Source of the DNA: Prorocentrum cordatum | Taxonomy: Eukaryota > Sar > Dinophyceae > Prorocentrales > Prorocentraceae | Direction: 5' to 3' | Assembly: GCA_963575745.1 (NCBI GenBank) | Contig: CAUYUJ010014210.1 | Location: 209,501 to 273,500 of the forward strand | DNA: 64,000 nt | Shown here: positions 33,501 to 44,015 of the stretch, one piece after another | How positions within the stretch are numbered: position 1 is the first letter of the stretch | Layout of the letters: every line of letters begins with the position of its first letter | Position numbers and translations under genes: made by a program | The notes under the pieces: generated by a model | Database searches by the model: none | What the model was told of the DNA's origin: nothing | Seen by the model: the letters and a program-made list of their open reading frames with translations, nothing else

Positions 33501-33720
33501 TCTTCCTGCCTGCTCCCTCATCCTCTTCATCTCGAACGGCATCTCGGAGCCCAGAGTTGCGAGGACGTCTCCAGCGTAGCGGGCTGGACCACCTCGCGCG
33601 CGGCATCTAGGACCCCAGAGTTGTGACGATGTCTCTGGCGAAGCGTGCTGCGAGGAAGTCTCAGGCGAAACGGGCTGGACCACCTCGAGCGCGGCGTCTC
33701 AGAGCTCCGAGTTGCGGGGG
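33190..33720 (+). repeat. Degenerate family D units with an internal (CCT)n run
   Basis: Diverged copies of the 64-bp D unit (GATGGCTCAAGCGAAACGGG, GAATGTCTCAAACGAAACGG, GATGTCTCTGGCGAAGCG) flank a (CCT)n run at about 33448-33493. The CCT run ends in a C8 tract. Confidence 0.75.
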
Positions 33721-34085
33721 CCTCCTGGGGCCTCCTGGGGCCTCCTCCTGGGCCTCCTGTGGCCTCCTGGACTCCACCTGGGGATTCCTGAAGCCTCTTG
33801 GGGCTCCCAGGGGGGGATATCTAACATGTGGCCGCTTGGGCCCCTCAAAATGGGGGGGGGAGGGGAGGGGCACAAGAGCAGGAAAAATCAACGAATCGAC
33901 ACCGGATGTGTATTAATTTGACACGTTCTGATAGGGGGCCTCCTGGGGCCTCCTGGGAGCCTCCAGGGAATCTCCTGGGGACCCCTGGGGCCTGTCCTGG
34001 GCGTCCTGCGGCCTCCTGGAGCTCTCTGGCGCCTCCTGGGGCTCCCAGGGTCCCAGGGAGGATATGTAACATGTGGTCGTCTGGG
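33720..34085 (+). repeat. GGGGCCTCCTGG array, two blocks
   Basis: Units of 12-15 bp (CCTCCTGGGGCCTCCTGG) at about 33715-33850 and 33935-34080, each block ending in a similar AGGGxGGATATxTAACATGTGG phrase, so the whole ~230-bp block is duplicated. Confidence 0.8.
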
Positions 34086-34089
34086 CCCC

Positions 34090-35020
34090 CCGGCTGGACC
34101 ACCTCTTGCGCGGCATCTGGGAGCTCAGAGTTGCGAGAATGTCTTGTGCGAAACAAGCAGGACCACCTTGCGCACGGCATCTCAGAGCTCAGAGTTGCGA
34201 GGATGTCTCAGGCGAGACGGGCCAGACCACCTCGCGCAGGGCATCTCAGGGCTCAGAGTTGCGAGGATGTCTCAGGCGAAACGGGCTGGACCACCTCTTG
34301 CGCGGCATCTCGGAGCCCAGAGTTTCGAGGATGTCTCAGGCGAAATGGGCTGGACCACATCTTGCGCGGCAGCTCAGAGCTCAGAGTTTCGAGGATGTCT
34401 CAGGCGAAATGGGCCAGACCACCTCGCGCGCGGCATCTCAGAGCTCAGAGTTTGGAGGACGTCTCAAACGAAACGGGCCGGACCACTTCTCGCGCGGCAT
34501 CTCGGAATGCAAAAGTGCGAGGATGTCTCTGGCGAAACGGGCCGGACCACCTCTTGGGCGGCAGCTCGGGGCTCAAAGTTTGGAGGATGTCTCAAGCGAA
34601 ACGGGCCAGACCACCTCTCGCGCGGCATCAGAGAGCGCAGAGTTGCGAGGATGTCAAACAAAACTAGCCGGACCACCTCGCGCACGGCATATCAGGGCTC
34701 AGAGTTGCGAGGATGTCGCAGGCGAAACGGGCTGGACCACCTCTTGCGCGGCATCTCGGAGCCCAGAGTTTCGAGGATGTCTCAGGCGAAATGGGCTGGA
34801 CCACCTCTTGCGCGGCATTTCAGAACTCTGAGTTGCGAGAGTGTCTCAGGCGAAACGCGCCGGACCAACTCGCGCACGGCATCTCAGAGCTCAGAAATTT
34901 GAGGATGTCTCAGGCGATACGGACCGGACTACCTCTCGCGCGGCATCTGGGAGCTCAGAGTTTGGAGGATGTCTCTGGCGAAACGGGCCGGACCACCTCT
35001 CGCGCGGCACCTGGGAGCCA
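34090..35020 (+). repeat. 64-bp tandem array (family D)
   Basis: GAGGATGTCTCAGGCGAAAC recurs at exact 64-bp steps (34199, 34263, 34327, 34391, 34455, 34519, 34583, 34647, then 62, then 64 again from 34709 to 34965). The rest of the unit reads GGGCTGGACCACCTCTTGCG and CGGCATCTCGGAGCCCAGAG. The start of the unit is the reverse complement of link motif C (one variant of which is CGTTTCGCCTGAGACATCCT), so D arrays carry the motif inverted relative to the rest of the window. Confidence 0.93.
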
Positions 35021-35340
35021 CGATCCCTTGTAAATTACACTGCGTCCGAGCCCCCAGGGCCCCGATCCCTGGTATTTTACGCTGCGCCCGCGCTCCAAGG
35101 GCTACGATCCCTCGTACATTACATTGCGTCCGAGGTCCCAAGGCCCCGACCCCTCGTAAATTACGCTGCGCCCGCGCTCCGAGGGCCACGATCCCTCGCA
35201 AATTACACGTGGTCCTCGCTCCAAACGCCACGATCCCTCGTAGATTACGCTGCGTCCGCGCTCCCAGGGCCTCCTGGGGCATGCTGGGGCGCCCAGGTCC
35301 CTCAAGTTTTGTAAAACAAGCGTTTCGCTGGAGACATCCT
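35020..35340 (+). repeat. Family E units ending in link C
   Basis: About six 42-57-bp E units (GGGCCACGATCCCTCGCAAA and variants) directly follow the last D unit, then CAAGTTTTGTAAAACAAGC and GTTTCGCTGGAGACATCCTT at about 35320. Confidence 0.85.
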
Positions 35341-35684
35341 TTATTTTTTTGGCGGGGGGCGCACCATCCTCGAGCGGGCCCGCAACGACTCAACATTTTC
35401 ACGCTTTCCGCGACGCGTTGGACTTCATTTTGTTTTTTATAGCAGAAAACGAGGGTCCGCGGACCCCGCTATTTATCGAGGATCCGAGATGGGGGGTCGA
35501 CTTTTCTCGAGCGGTCACGCGCGAAACGCACTTTGATTTATCGAGGATCCGGGGTGGAGGGTCGACTGTTCTCGAGCGGGCACGCGCGAAACTATTTGTT
35601 TCACGCCGAATTTGACTTTACCTAGTTTTCATCGAGCGGAAATTCGCCGGCCCTACAGAAGTTGGCACCTGGGGGAATCACCAA
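35340..35684 (+). repeat. H module and partial G tail
   Basis: GGCGGGGGGCGCACCATCCT, the palindrome GGGTCCGCGGACCC at 35453-35466, two TTTATCGAGGATCC repeats with GGTCGACT, then GAAATTCGCCGGCCCTACAG (about 35638). The G tail lacks its CCCTTTCCGGGAAA end here and is joined directly to the next head. Confidence 0.83.
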
Positions 35685-36195
35685 CATGATCGACCCACGA
35701 ACCCGGAAAGGAATATAGAAATGTAAGACATGGCAACGTTTCAAAGACACCTGATTGGGAGACCGATATATTCAGCATTGCATTTAATGCAATGCTGAAT
35801 ATATCGACCTTGATGTACCGGGCCGAATTCTGTGCTGTGCTGCGCCGTGCTGAACTGTGAACTGCGATGTGCCATGCCGCGATTGTGCGCTATAGTGTTG
35901 TGGATCGAGTCCTGCTTTGCATCCGAGTCCTGACCGAACTGATCTGGATCTTAAGCTCGAGCTTCCTGAGCACATAATAACTGCCCCAGAGCTAGTTCAC
36001 AGAGGGGCATGCTAGGAAGACGCGCCGCGGAACGCTCCAAGGGACGCGCCAGGCGACGTGCCAGGGGACGTGCCATGGGGACGTGCCGCGAGACGTGCCA
36101 AGGGGACGCGCCGCGCGGCGTGCCAGGGAGACTCGCCACAGGACGCGCCACGGAACGTGTCAATGAACGTGCCAGGTTGCAATGCTGAGTGACGC
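35684..36195 (+). repeat. Head plus one family A unit containing a perfect hairpin
   Basis: Head at about 35685 and a family A unit to about 36185. Unlike other copies, the sequence just before ATATCGACCTTGATGTACCG is an inverted duplication (see 35764-35806). Confidence 0.85.
35764..35806. repeat. 43-bp palindrome with 21-bp perfect arms
   Basis: Arms run 35764-35784 and 35786-35806 around a single T. The right arm is the normal family A text (AATGCAATGCTGAATATATC...); the left arm is its exact reverse complement and replaces the head/unit junction seen in other copies. Confidence 0.9.
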
Positions 36196-36430
36196 AGCCC
36201 CCGCACTTCCAGGGCCACGATCCCTAGTAAATTACGCTGGATCCGCGCTCCCAGGGCCCCGAGCCCTCGTAAATTACGCAGGATTTGCGCTCCCAAAGCC
36301 GCGATCCCTCGTAAATTGTTTTGGGTTTGCGCTCCCAGAACCCTCTGGGCATCCTGGAGCGCCCAGGCCCGTCAAATTTTGCAAAACGAGCGTTTCGCTC
36401 GAGACATCCCCAGAATTTCTGCGCGCAGGA
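36195..36430 (+). repeat. Family E units ending in link C
   Basis: Three E units (CCAGGGCCACGATCCCTAGT and variants) fuse directly to the end of the preceding family A minisatellite, then CAAATTTTGCAAAACGAGC and a C motif at about 36385. Confidence 0.82.
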
Positions 36431-36800
36431 CGCGCCATTCTCGAGCGGGCACGCACATTCATTTGTTGTGTCCCGGTCGGGGCTCCAGACCTCGGTTTTT
36501 CTCGAAGATTCTACTAATAATGCACCGCACCCATTTTAACAACGGAAAACGGAAGTCCGCGGACCCCGTTATCTATCGAGGATCCGAGCTGGGGGGCGCA
36601 CTTTCCTCGAGCGGGCACGCGCGAAACGCATATTTTCCACGCCGGATCAAGCTTTACCTCATTTTTTATCGAACGGAAATCCGCCGACCTCCTTCAGGTC
36701 AAAACCGCGGGTAAACCAGCTAAAAAACAGCCCTGGGCCGGCGCCCTTTCCGGGAACTAAAAGATAACCCTGGGCCCGTGCCCTTTCCGGGAAACATGAT
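36430..36800 (+). repeat. H module and doubled G tail end
   Basis: H landmarks (CGCGCCATTCTCGAGCGGGC, AGTCCGCGGACCCCG, TATCGAGGATCCGAGC), then a G tail whose ending CCCTTTCCGGGAA occurs twice (about 36740 and 36779). The last copy joins directly to the next head at 36796. Confidence 0.82.
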
Positions 36801-38105
36801 CGACCCACGAACCCGAGAAGGAATATAAACATGTAACGCGTGGCAGCGTTTTCAAAGACACCTGATTGGGCGACGGGCAAATGCAAAGCTGAGTGTATCG
36901 ATCTCGATGTACCCTGCCGAGGGCTGTGCTGTGCTGCACCGTGCTGATTTGCGATGTGCCATGCCGCGATTGTGCGCTATAGCGTCGTAGACCGAGCCCT
37001 CCTTGCATCCGAGTCCTGACCGAACTCTGTCTGAACACATAGTAGCTGCCCCAGAGCTAATTCACAGGGGGATATGCCAGGAGGACGCGCCGCGGACCAT
37101 CCCAAGGGACGCGCCAGGCGACGTCCCAGGGAACGTGCCATGGGAGCGCACTGCGGGACGTGCCAAGGGGACGCGCTACGGAACGTGCCAATGGACGTGC
37201 CACACGACGTGCCAGGGGACGCGCCGCGCGACGTGCCAGGGGGACTCGCCACAGGACGCGCCACGGAACGTGCCAGGGAAGGTGCCAAGTTGCAATGCTG
37301 AGTGTATGGATCTTGATGTACCGCGCCGAAGGCTGTGCTGTGCTGCGCCGTGCTAAATTGCGATGTGCCATGCCGCGATTGTCCTCCATAGCGTTGTGAA
37401 TCGAGTCCTCCTTTGCATCCGAGTCCTGACCGAACTGATTTTGATCTGAAGCTCGAGCTGCCTGAACACATAGCAGCTGCCCCAGAACTAATAGCTAATA
37501 ATTGACAAGGGGACATGCCAGGAGGACTCACCGCGAAACGTCCCAAGGAACGCGCCAGGCGACGTGCCAGGGGACGTGCCATGGGGACGCACCGAGGCAC
37601 GTGCCAAGGGGATGCGCTACGGAACGTGCCAATGGACGTGCCACACGACGTGCCAGGGGACGCGCCGCGCGACGTGGATCGAGTCCTCTGCCATGGCAAT
37701 TGCCATGCCCTCTGGATCGCCGTGCTGAATTGCAATGTGCCATGCCGCGATTGTGCTCTATAGCGTCGTGGATCGAGTCCTCCTTTGCATCCGAGTCCTG
37801 ACCGAACTGATCTGGACCTTAAGCTCGAGCTGCCTAAACACATAGAAGCTGCCCCAGAGCTAATTGACAGGGGGACATGCCAGGAGGACGCGCCGCGGAC
37901 CGTCCCAAGGGACGCGCCAGGCGATGTGCCAGGGGACGTGCCATGGGGACGCACCGCGGCACGTGCCAAGGGGACGCGCTACGGAACGTGCCAATGGACG
38001 TGCCACACGACGTGCCAAGGAACGCGCCGCGCGACGTGCCAGGGGGACTCGCCAAAGGACGCGCTACGGAACGTGCCAGGGAACGTGCCAAGTTGCAAGG
38101 CTGAG
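36793..38105 (+). repeat. Head plus three family A units
   Basis: Head at 36796. Conserved ACACATAGTAGCTGCCCCAG or variants at about 37035, 37466 and 37840 mark three units. The middle one is rearranged: its minisatellite ends early (about 37675) and a TCCTCTGCCATGGCAATTGCCATGCCC stretch, containing the near-palindrome GCCATGGCAATTGCCATG, precedes the next conserved part. Confidence 0.84.
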
Positions 38106-38535
38106 TGCCTGGGCGACCTGGACACGTGAAAACAAGCGTATCTCTCGAGGCATTCTCAAGGCATCCTCATGCTAGGCATCCGCCTGAGCACCTGGACACG
38201 TGCAAACAAGCATCTCGATCGAGACTTCCACAACACATCCTCATGCTAGACATCCGCCTGGGCGACGCGGGCGCGTGAAACCAAGCGTCTCGCTCGAGAC
38301 ATCCTCAACAAATCCTGGCGCTAGGCCTCTGCCTGGGCAACCTGGAGGCGTGAAACCAAGCGTCTCGCTCGAGACATCCTCAAGACCTGGGCACGTGAAA
38401 ACAAGTATTTCACTTGAGAGATCCTTTGAATTCAGGTCCCTGGGAGAGGACAATCTTTAAGACGAAACAAGCGTTTCGCTCGAGACATCCTCAACAAATT
38501 CTGAAAGACTAGCGTTTCGTTCGAGACATCCTCAA
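38105..38535 (+). repeat. Family B units and link C
   Basis: Four to five degenerate 75-bp units, then an exact C motif at 38472-38491 and a variant at about 38513 that is followed immediately by the next head (38538), with no G tail between them. Confidence 0.83.
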
Positions 38536-39375
38536 ACATGATCGACCCACGAACCCGGAAAGGAATCTATGAATGTAAAGCATGGCAACGTTTCAAAAAC
38601 ACCTGGTTGGGCGACGGGCAAACGCAATGCTGAGTGTATCGATCTTGATGTACCGTGCCGAAGGCTGTGCGGTGCTGCGCCGTGCTGAACTGCGATGTGC
38701 CATGCCGCGATTGTGCTTTCTAGCGTCGTGGATCGAGTCCTCCTTTGCATCCGAGTCCTGACCGAAGCTCGAGCTGCCTGAGCACATAGCAGCTGCCCCA
38801 GAGCTAATTGACAGGAGGACCTGCCAGGAGGACGCGCTGCGGGACGTCGCAAAGGACGCGCCAGGCGACGTGCCAGGGGACGTGCCGTGGGGACGCACCG
38901 CGGGACGTGCCGAGGGGACGCGCTACGGAACGTGCCAATGGACGTGCCACGGGACGTGCCAGGGGACGCGCCGCGCGACGTGCCAGGGGGACTCGCCACG
39001 GGACGCGCCACGGAACGTGCCAAGTTGCAATGCTGAGTGTACCGATCTTGATGTACCGTGCCGAGGGCTGTGCGGTTCTGCGCCGTGCTGAACTGCGATG
39101 TGCCATGCCGCGATTGTGCTCTACAGCGTTGTGGATCGAGTCCTCCTTTGCATCCGAGTCCTGACCGATCTGATCTGGGTCGTAAGCTCGAGCTGCCTGA
39201 GCACATAGTAGCTGCCCCAGAGCTAATTGACAAGGGAACATGCCAGGAGGACGCGCCGCGGACCGTCTCAAGGGACGCGCCAGGCGACGTCCCAAGGAAC
39301 GTGCCATGGGAACGCACTGCGGGACGTGCCAAGGGGACGCGCTACGGAACGTGCCAATGGACGTGCCACTGGACG
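38535..39375 (+). repeat. Head plus two family A units
   Basis: Head at 38538 (ATGATCGACCCACGAACCCG), family A conserved parts at about 38637 and 39041, minisatellite parts at about 38815-39020 and 39240-39375. The second is cut off within the minisatellite by the start of an E array. Confidence 0.85.
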
Positions 39376-39900
39376 CGCTCCCAGGGCCACGATCCCTTGT
39401 AAAGTACGCTGCGTCCGCGCTCCCAGGGCCACGATCCCTAGTAAATTACATTGGGGTCGCGCTCCCAGGGCCCCGACCCCTTGTAAATTACGCTGCGTCT
39501 GCGCTCCCAGGGCCACGATCCCTTGTAAATTACGCTGCGTCCGAGCCGCCAGGGCCCCGACCCCTCGTATTCTGCGCTGCGCCCGCGCTCCAAAGGCTAC
39601 GATCTTTCGTACATTACATTGCGTCCGAGCTCCCAAGGCCCCGACCCCCTAGTAAATTACGCTGCGCCCGCGCTCCGAGGGCCACGATCCCTTGCAAATT
39701 ATACGTGGTCCGCGCTCCCAACGCCACAATCCATCGTAGATTACGCCGCGTCCGCGCTCCCAGGGTCTCCAGCTGGGGCATGCTGGGGCGCCCAGGTCCT
39801 TTAAGTTTTGCCAAACAAGCGTTTCGCTCGAGACATCCTCGATGTTTTGGTGCGGGGGGCGCACCATCCTCGAACGGGCACGCGAAAACTCAACAAGATC
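39370..39900 (+). repeat. Family E array, link C and truncated H
   Basis: About ten E units from 39373 to 39775, then an exact C motif at 39821-39840 and the first ~60 bp of H (GGGGGGCGCACCATCCTCGA) to about 39895, where the next head begins. Confidence 0.86.
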
Positions 39901-40170
39901 GACCCACGAACCCGGAAAGGAATATAGAACTGTAAGGCATGGCGACGTTTCAAAGACACCTGATTGGGCGACGGGCAAATGTAAGACTGAGTGTATCGAC
40001 CTTGATGTACCGTGCCGAGGGCTGTGCTGTGCTGTGCTACGCCGTGCTGAATTGCGATGTGCCATGCCGCGATTGTGCTCTATAGCGTCGTGGATCGAGT
40101 CCTCCTTTGCATCCGAGTCCTGACCGAACGGATCTAGATCTTAAGCTCGAGCTGCCTGAGCACATAGTAG
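39896..40170 (+). repeat. Head plus partial family A unit
   Basis: Last module of the mosaic: head (GATCGACCCACGAACCCGGA) and the conserved part of family A up to CTGAGCACATAGTAG at about 40168, where unrelated sequence starts. Confidence 0.85.
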
Positions 40171-41560
40171 CGTTGACACTTTCAAGTTCGACAGGGTGAT
40201 CGCACATGGAACACTTTGCAGCATGCAACCCTGGCGCGGCTTCATCAGAAATCCAGATTCTATTCGCCGTCACCGTCTCGACTCGAACTAACTGCATTTG
40301 GAATGTAATCCCCAAGGAATCGATCTGTACCAGGGCCGCGCCCGTGCGGGAACGCTTACGGTCCGACAGTAAACTGAGGCGGCGGCGAACGATGGCAGAG
40401 TGGAACCTGTGCAGACATATGCTGGCCAAACTGACCGCTTTAGCCGAAGGGTGTGCTTCGCTCCCAGTTTCATCCGCCGCGCAACTATGATGCATAAGAA
40501 ATGCAGGCGCCAGCAGATATATAATGACGCGCGGCAGCAAAAAACAACAACCACAACAACTAATCACCGTGCGCCAGACGGCGCATTGGCCACTCGTGGT
40601 CCTTAAGCGTTCTTTGGAATCGGAAGTGAAGCCGCAAAACTGCGCAAGGCGAAGGATGCCCTGTGTCTTGCTTACAAACAGAAGAAAAAAAGGGGGAGGA
40701 GGAGGACGGAGGGGGAGGAGACCCGGGCCCAAATGACTAATTGCGAAAGGGCTCGGCTCACCTTGTGATTCGCGCCGGGACATCTCTCCATGACTGATCC
40801 GCCCCTGCCAAGGCCAGAACTTGTTCGGTCCAATTCTGCCACCGCCGCAGCGGCGGCGGCGTGCAGCGGCACCATCACCACAGGCATGAGCAGACGTCGT
40901 AACTATTTTGCGGGACGCGCTCTGCGCCACTGTGCGAACCGCGTGCCCCCCGCCAGCGGGGAGAGGGGCACGAGACCGCTTCCACTCTAGATTGCGGGCA
41001 AGCCGCCCTGACAATCTTCACCCCGGCAAGCGACTCCGTTCAGCAAGCGCACGCGAGGATGGAATCGGACAGGGCACGTCGGACCAGCGAACGCCCAGGG
41101 CCTCTTCGCAAACTCCAATCCTGGGGGTCGGGGTGTTTTTTTTCCTCTCCGATGTCAGCACGCCAGCGGCAGCAGGAGCGTCGGGCGCCTCCGCACGCCC
41201 CTCGCTGCGGCGTGGCTGCAGGTCGGAGAGAGGGGGGGGACTGGCGTGGAGAGGGGCACGGAGCCAAGTCCGACTGGCACTCCGATGGCCACGCGCCAGC
41301 CGCTGGGGAGGTCGGGCTCCTCGCTGCGGTGCAATGTGGACGCCCGGAGTGGGTACGGAACAGATGGGTACAGTGCCCCCAAACAGCTGTTGTCCCAAAC
41401 CAACAGCGTCCGCTGTCGGGCAGGCGGCCTCCTGTCTCACACGGACACAGGCCGCGGCGGCGCGGACAGCGGGTCCTGCTCAGAATGCGCACGGACTGCT
41501 GCTGGGCATTGTGCCCGTTCTTTCCGTACACATTTCGTGCGTGCCGATGCAAGGAGGGGG
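40171..41560. other. Low-repeat interval without recognisable gene
   Basis: Ordinary, non-tandem sequence. A minus-strand frame is open from 41014 to 40037 and a plus-strand frame from 40908 to 42932, but both cross unrelated sequence classes in GC-rich DNA and show no domain, so neither is called. Confidence 0.4.
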
Positions 41561-41567
41561 AGGGGCG

Positions 41568-41720
41568 GGGAGGGCGGCGGCGGGCCTGCTTGGATCTGGC
41601 AGCCTGCAGCTGCTCGGCCTGCGCCTGCGCCTCCCTGCGCAGCACGTCCACCTCGGCGGCCTGCTTGCGCAGCGCGTCCACCTCGGCGGCCTTCTCGGGG
41701 GGGGAATCCCCCCCCGCGCC
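41568..41720 (-). other. Possible coiled-coil exon
   Basis: The minus strand encodes EKAAEVDALRKQAAEVDVLR then REAQAQAEQLQAARSKQARR, a clear heptad pattern with an internal AAEVDxLR repeat. The surrounding translation is low-complexity. It may be an exon of an unrecognised gene. Confidence 0.3.
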
Positions 41721-41876
41721 CTCGCCCATCGCCAAGCAACTAGGGGGCACACAAAACAAGCAACTAGGCATGCCCGCCGCCGGCGCGCGGAGGATGGCAC
41801 GCGCCACTTCTTTCACATCCTCCCCTCCCCTCCCCTCTCGTGGCGAATGCACTGGGGGGTAGCACAGGGGGGAATC

Positions 41877-41931
41877 AGCAAGTTCACGAAGCTTTTTTTT
41901 TCTTGTTTAAAAAAAGCAAGTTCACGAAGCT
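41877..41931. repeat. 17-bp direct repeat flanking a T8/A-rich insert
   Basis: AGCAAGTTCACGAAGCT occurs at 41877-41893 and 41915-41931, separated by 21 bp of T-rich then A-rich sequence. It looks like a target-site duplication around a very short insertion, or a 38-bp tandem duplication. Confidence 0.7.
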
Positions 41932-42649
41932 GGTCTTCCCAGCGTCCAATCTGCGCCAGGGGGCGGCCATCGGGGCCGAAAGAAAAGCTGCACGCAGCAG
42001 ATTCCGTGCCCGCCCCTGTGCCAGATCCCCGCCTCCCGCCCGACCCCGAATCTCCGAGTGGCCCTCGTCGTCTGGTCTTCGGGCTAGACTTCGGGTCGAG
42101 AGGGGCCGCTCGGCACGAGTCGGGCACCCCTGGAACGCTGTCGACGAGGCGCAGCTGCTGGGAAGCACCCCGAGGCCGGAAGACCGCCGAGATCCGACCA
42201 GACCGTGCGCGACCACCTCGGACCTCGACCCCCTTGCCGCCCGACGCGGCTCCGACTCCTCGGGCGACAGGAAGGAGGCCCACCCGCGGAGGGCCCTCTG
42301 CCCCCCCTGGGCGGGCAGGCCTCCCCCTCCCCCATCCGCGGGGGGGGCCCTCGAGCCTCTGCCGGGCTCCCCCCGCATCCGCACGCCGGGGCCCCGCCGC
42401 CCGCGCGCGCCGCCAGGGGGGCCTCCAGACTTTTTCGGCCGCGGCACGGCAGAGGCGATCCGCTCGCGCGGTGAACAGCCCGGGTTACGGCGTTGCGACT
42501 TGCCCCGCGTGCAAGGAGAGGCGGGGGAATCTCCGAGAGCAGGCGGCCCTGGAGCGGGGCCGGAGACGGGGCCGTTCTGGAGAGAGCACCTTCGAGAACC
42601 GTGGCCGTTTTGGAGCGTTCCCAGCCCCCCCGCTCCAGGCCTCGCAACC

Positions 42650-43019
42650 TCCGAATAGACATTGTAAACCCTCCCTCTCGGGGGGGGGGGGCGCAGGAGC
42701 AATTTCGCCACCCCTCACAAGGATCGTGGCCTCCGAGGGGAGGGCTGTCAACGACTGCCCCCCCCTCCCGCCCCAAGGGGCCCCCAAGAGCCCCCCAAGA
42801 GGCCCCAGGGGAGCCCAATACGCCGCCAAGGAGCACCAAGACGCTCCCAAGAAGCCCCCAAGAAGCCCCCAAGACGGCACCAAGAGGCCCCCAATAGCGC
42901 TCCAGGGCCGGCGGAATGAGCGAAGCGACTAAATAAACATTGTAAACCCTCCCTCCCGGGGGGGGGCGCAGGAGCAAGATGAGGGGGGTGCGGACGCAGA
43001 GGAGGAGGAGGAGGAGGAG
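42650..43019 (-). repeat. Two copies of a GGAGGGTTTACAATGT block with a CTTGGGGGCC array between
   Basis: On the plus strand, ACATTGTAAACCCTCCCTC followed by a run of G and CGCAGGAGCA occurs at about 42659 and 42938. Between them lie ~10-15-bp units (CCCAAGAGGCCCCC, CCCCCAAGAAGC). The second copy runs into a GGA tract cut by the assembly gap. Confidence 0.75.
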
Positions 43020-43119
43020 NNNNNNNNNNNNNNNNNNNNNNNNNNNNNNNNNNNNNNNNNNNNNNNNNNNNNNNNNNNNNNNNNNNNNNNNNNNNNNNNN
43101 NNNNNNNNNNNNNNNNNNN
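43020..43119. other. Assembly gap (100 N)
   Basis: Exactly 100 N, a conventional placeholder length. It interrupts a GGA repeat on its left side; the true length of missing sequence is unknown. Confidence 0.99.
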
Positions 43120-43138
43120 GAGTGGACCTTTTTGTCAC

Positions 43139-43167
43139 CCTGACAGGAAGGCCAAAGACCTGTCAGG
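43139..43167. repeat. Perfect 9-bp hairpin
   Basis: CCTGACAGG and CCTGTCAGG are exact reverse complements separated by 11 bp (AAGGCCAAAGA), just right of the assembly gap. Confidence 0.7.
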
Positions 43168-43317
43168 GGCCAGCGACAAGGCCCCCCAAGGCAACAACAG
43201 CTAGCCGTCTTCAAACGCCAAGTCTGCGGCAACCCTTTGCTTTTTCCCGCAGCCTGGCCCCAAGCACTCGGGCTTCAGTTTCATTCAAACCGAACGCCTG
43301 CAGACAGTCTGGCATGA

Positions 43318-43577
43318 GGAGGAGGAGGAGGAGGAGGAGGGAGGAGAGGAGGAGAGGAGGAGGAGGAGAGAGGAGGAGGAGGCGGAGGAGGACGAGGAGG
43401 GAGGAGGAGGAGGAGGAGGAGGAGGAGGAGGAGGAGGAGGAGGAGGAGGAGGAGGAGGGAGGAGGAGGAGGAGGAGGAGGAGGAGGAGAGGAGGAGGAGG
43501 GAGAGGAGGAGGGGAGGAGGAGGAGAGGAGGAGGAGGCGGAGGAGGAGGAGGAGGAGGAGGAGGAGGAGGAGGAGGA
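43318..43577 (+). repeat. (GGA)n microsatellite, left flank of the retroelement
   Basis: About 260 bp of GGAGGA repeats with GAGA and GCGG interruptions, ending GGAGGATCT exactly where the B2 repeat of the retroelement starts. The right flank of the element (50197-50405) is the same repeat in the same orientation. Confidence 0.93.
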
Positions 43578-43580
43578 TCT

Positions 43581-43710
43581 TCCCTTTTCAGCTCAGGCAG
43601 GCCAGGGTGGGCGAGGCTCTTCGAGAGCTGCACGGCGTAAGGGCTTGCCGCCAGGGGATCTCCGATCCGCGGGCGGCCACGGACATCAACTGAAATTTCG
43701 GACTCATCCA
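43581..43710 (-). repeat. B2 terminal repeat of the retroelement
   Basis: Matches B1 (43832-43959). The ~65 bp from TGCCGCCAGGGGATCTCCGA to ATTTCGGACTCATCCA are identical; the outer ~65 bp (GCTCAGGCAGGCCAGGGTGG...) align with several small indels and substitutions. It forms the 3' terminus on the element strand and abuts the GGA tract. Confidence 0.88.
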
Positions 43711-43743
43711 GAGACAGAGGGAAAGCGAGGGGGGGAGGGAGGG

Positions 43744-43825
43744 AGCTTGAGCGAAACGTCAACGGAAGATCGCAGACGGGCGGCCAGCAACGCTTCCCAA
43801 GGAGCAACCCTGTTCAGAGAACGAT
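43744..43825 (-). repeat. A2 internal repeat of the retroelement
   Basis: 82 bp identical to A1 at 50113-50194 (landmarks AGCTTGAGCGAAACGTCAAC and CCCTGTTCAGAGAACGAT on the plus strand). Separated from B1 by 6 bp and from B2 by a 33-bp purine-rich spacer (GAGACAGAGGGAAAGCGAGG...). Confidence 0.92.
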
Positions 43826-43831
43826 GTATGC

Positions 43832-43959
43832 TCCCTTTTTCCAGCTCAGGCAGGCCAGGTGGCGAGGCTTCGAGACGCTGCAGGCGCAAGAGGCTGCCGC
43901 CAGGGGATCTCCGATCCGCGGGCGGCCACGGACATCAACTGAAATTTCGGACTCATCCA
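43832..43959 (-). repeat. B1 internal repeat of the retroelement
   Basis: Lies about 55 bp downstream of the Pol stop (44016) on the element strand and is followed at once by A2. The B1-A2 pair should match the joint B2-A1 formed on circularisation. Confidence 0.88.
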
Positions 43960-44015
43960 AAATGCTGCAAATTGCACAGCTAAACTGGCTACGCCGAGAA
44001 TGCATCAATTATTAT

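Noticed and set aside
40908-42932. Plus-strand open frame of 674 codons
   Set aside because: It crosses unrelated sequence classes (GC-rich low-complexity, T/A run, CCAAGAGG array), overlaps a clear minus-strand coiled-coil pattern, and shows no domain. GC-rich DNA readily gives such frames.
43120-43640. Gly/Glu-rich or Pro/Ser-rich proteins in the GGA tract
   Set aside because: Pure trinucleotide repeat translation next to an assembly gap.
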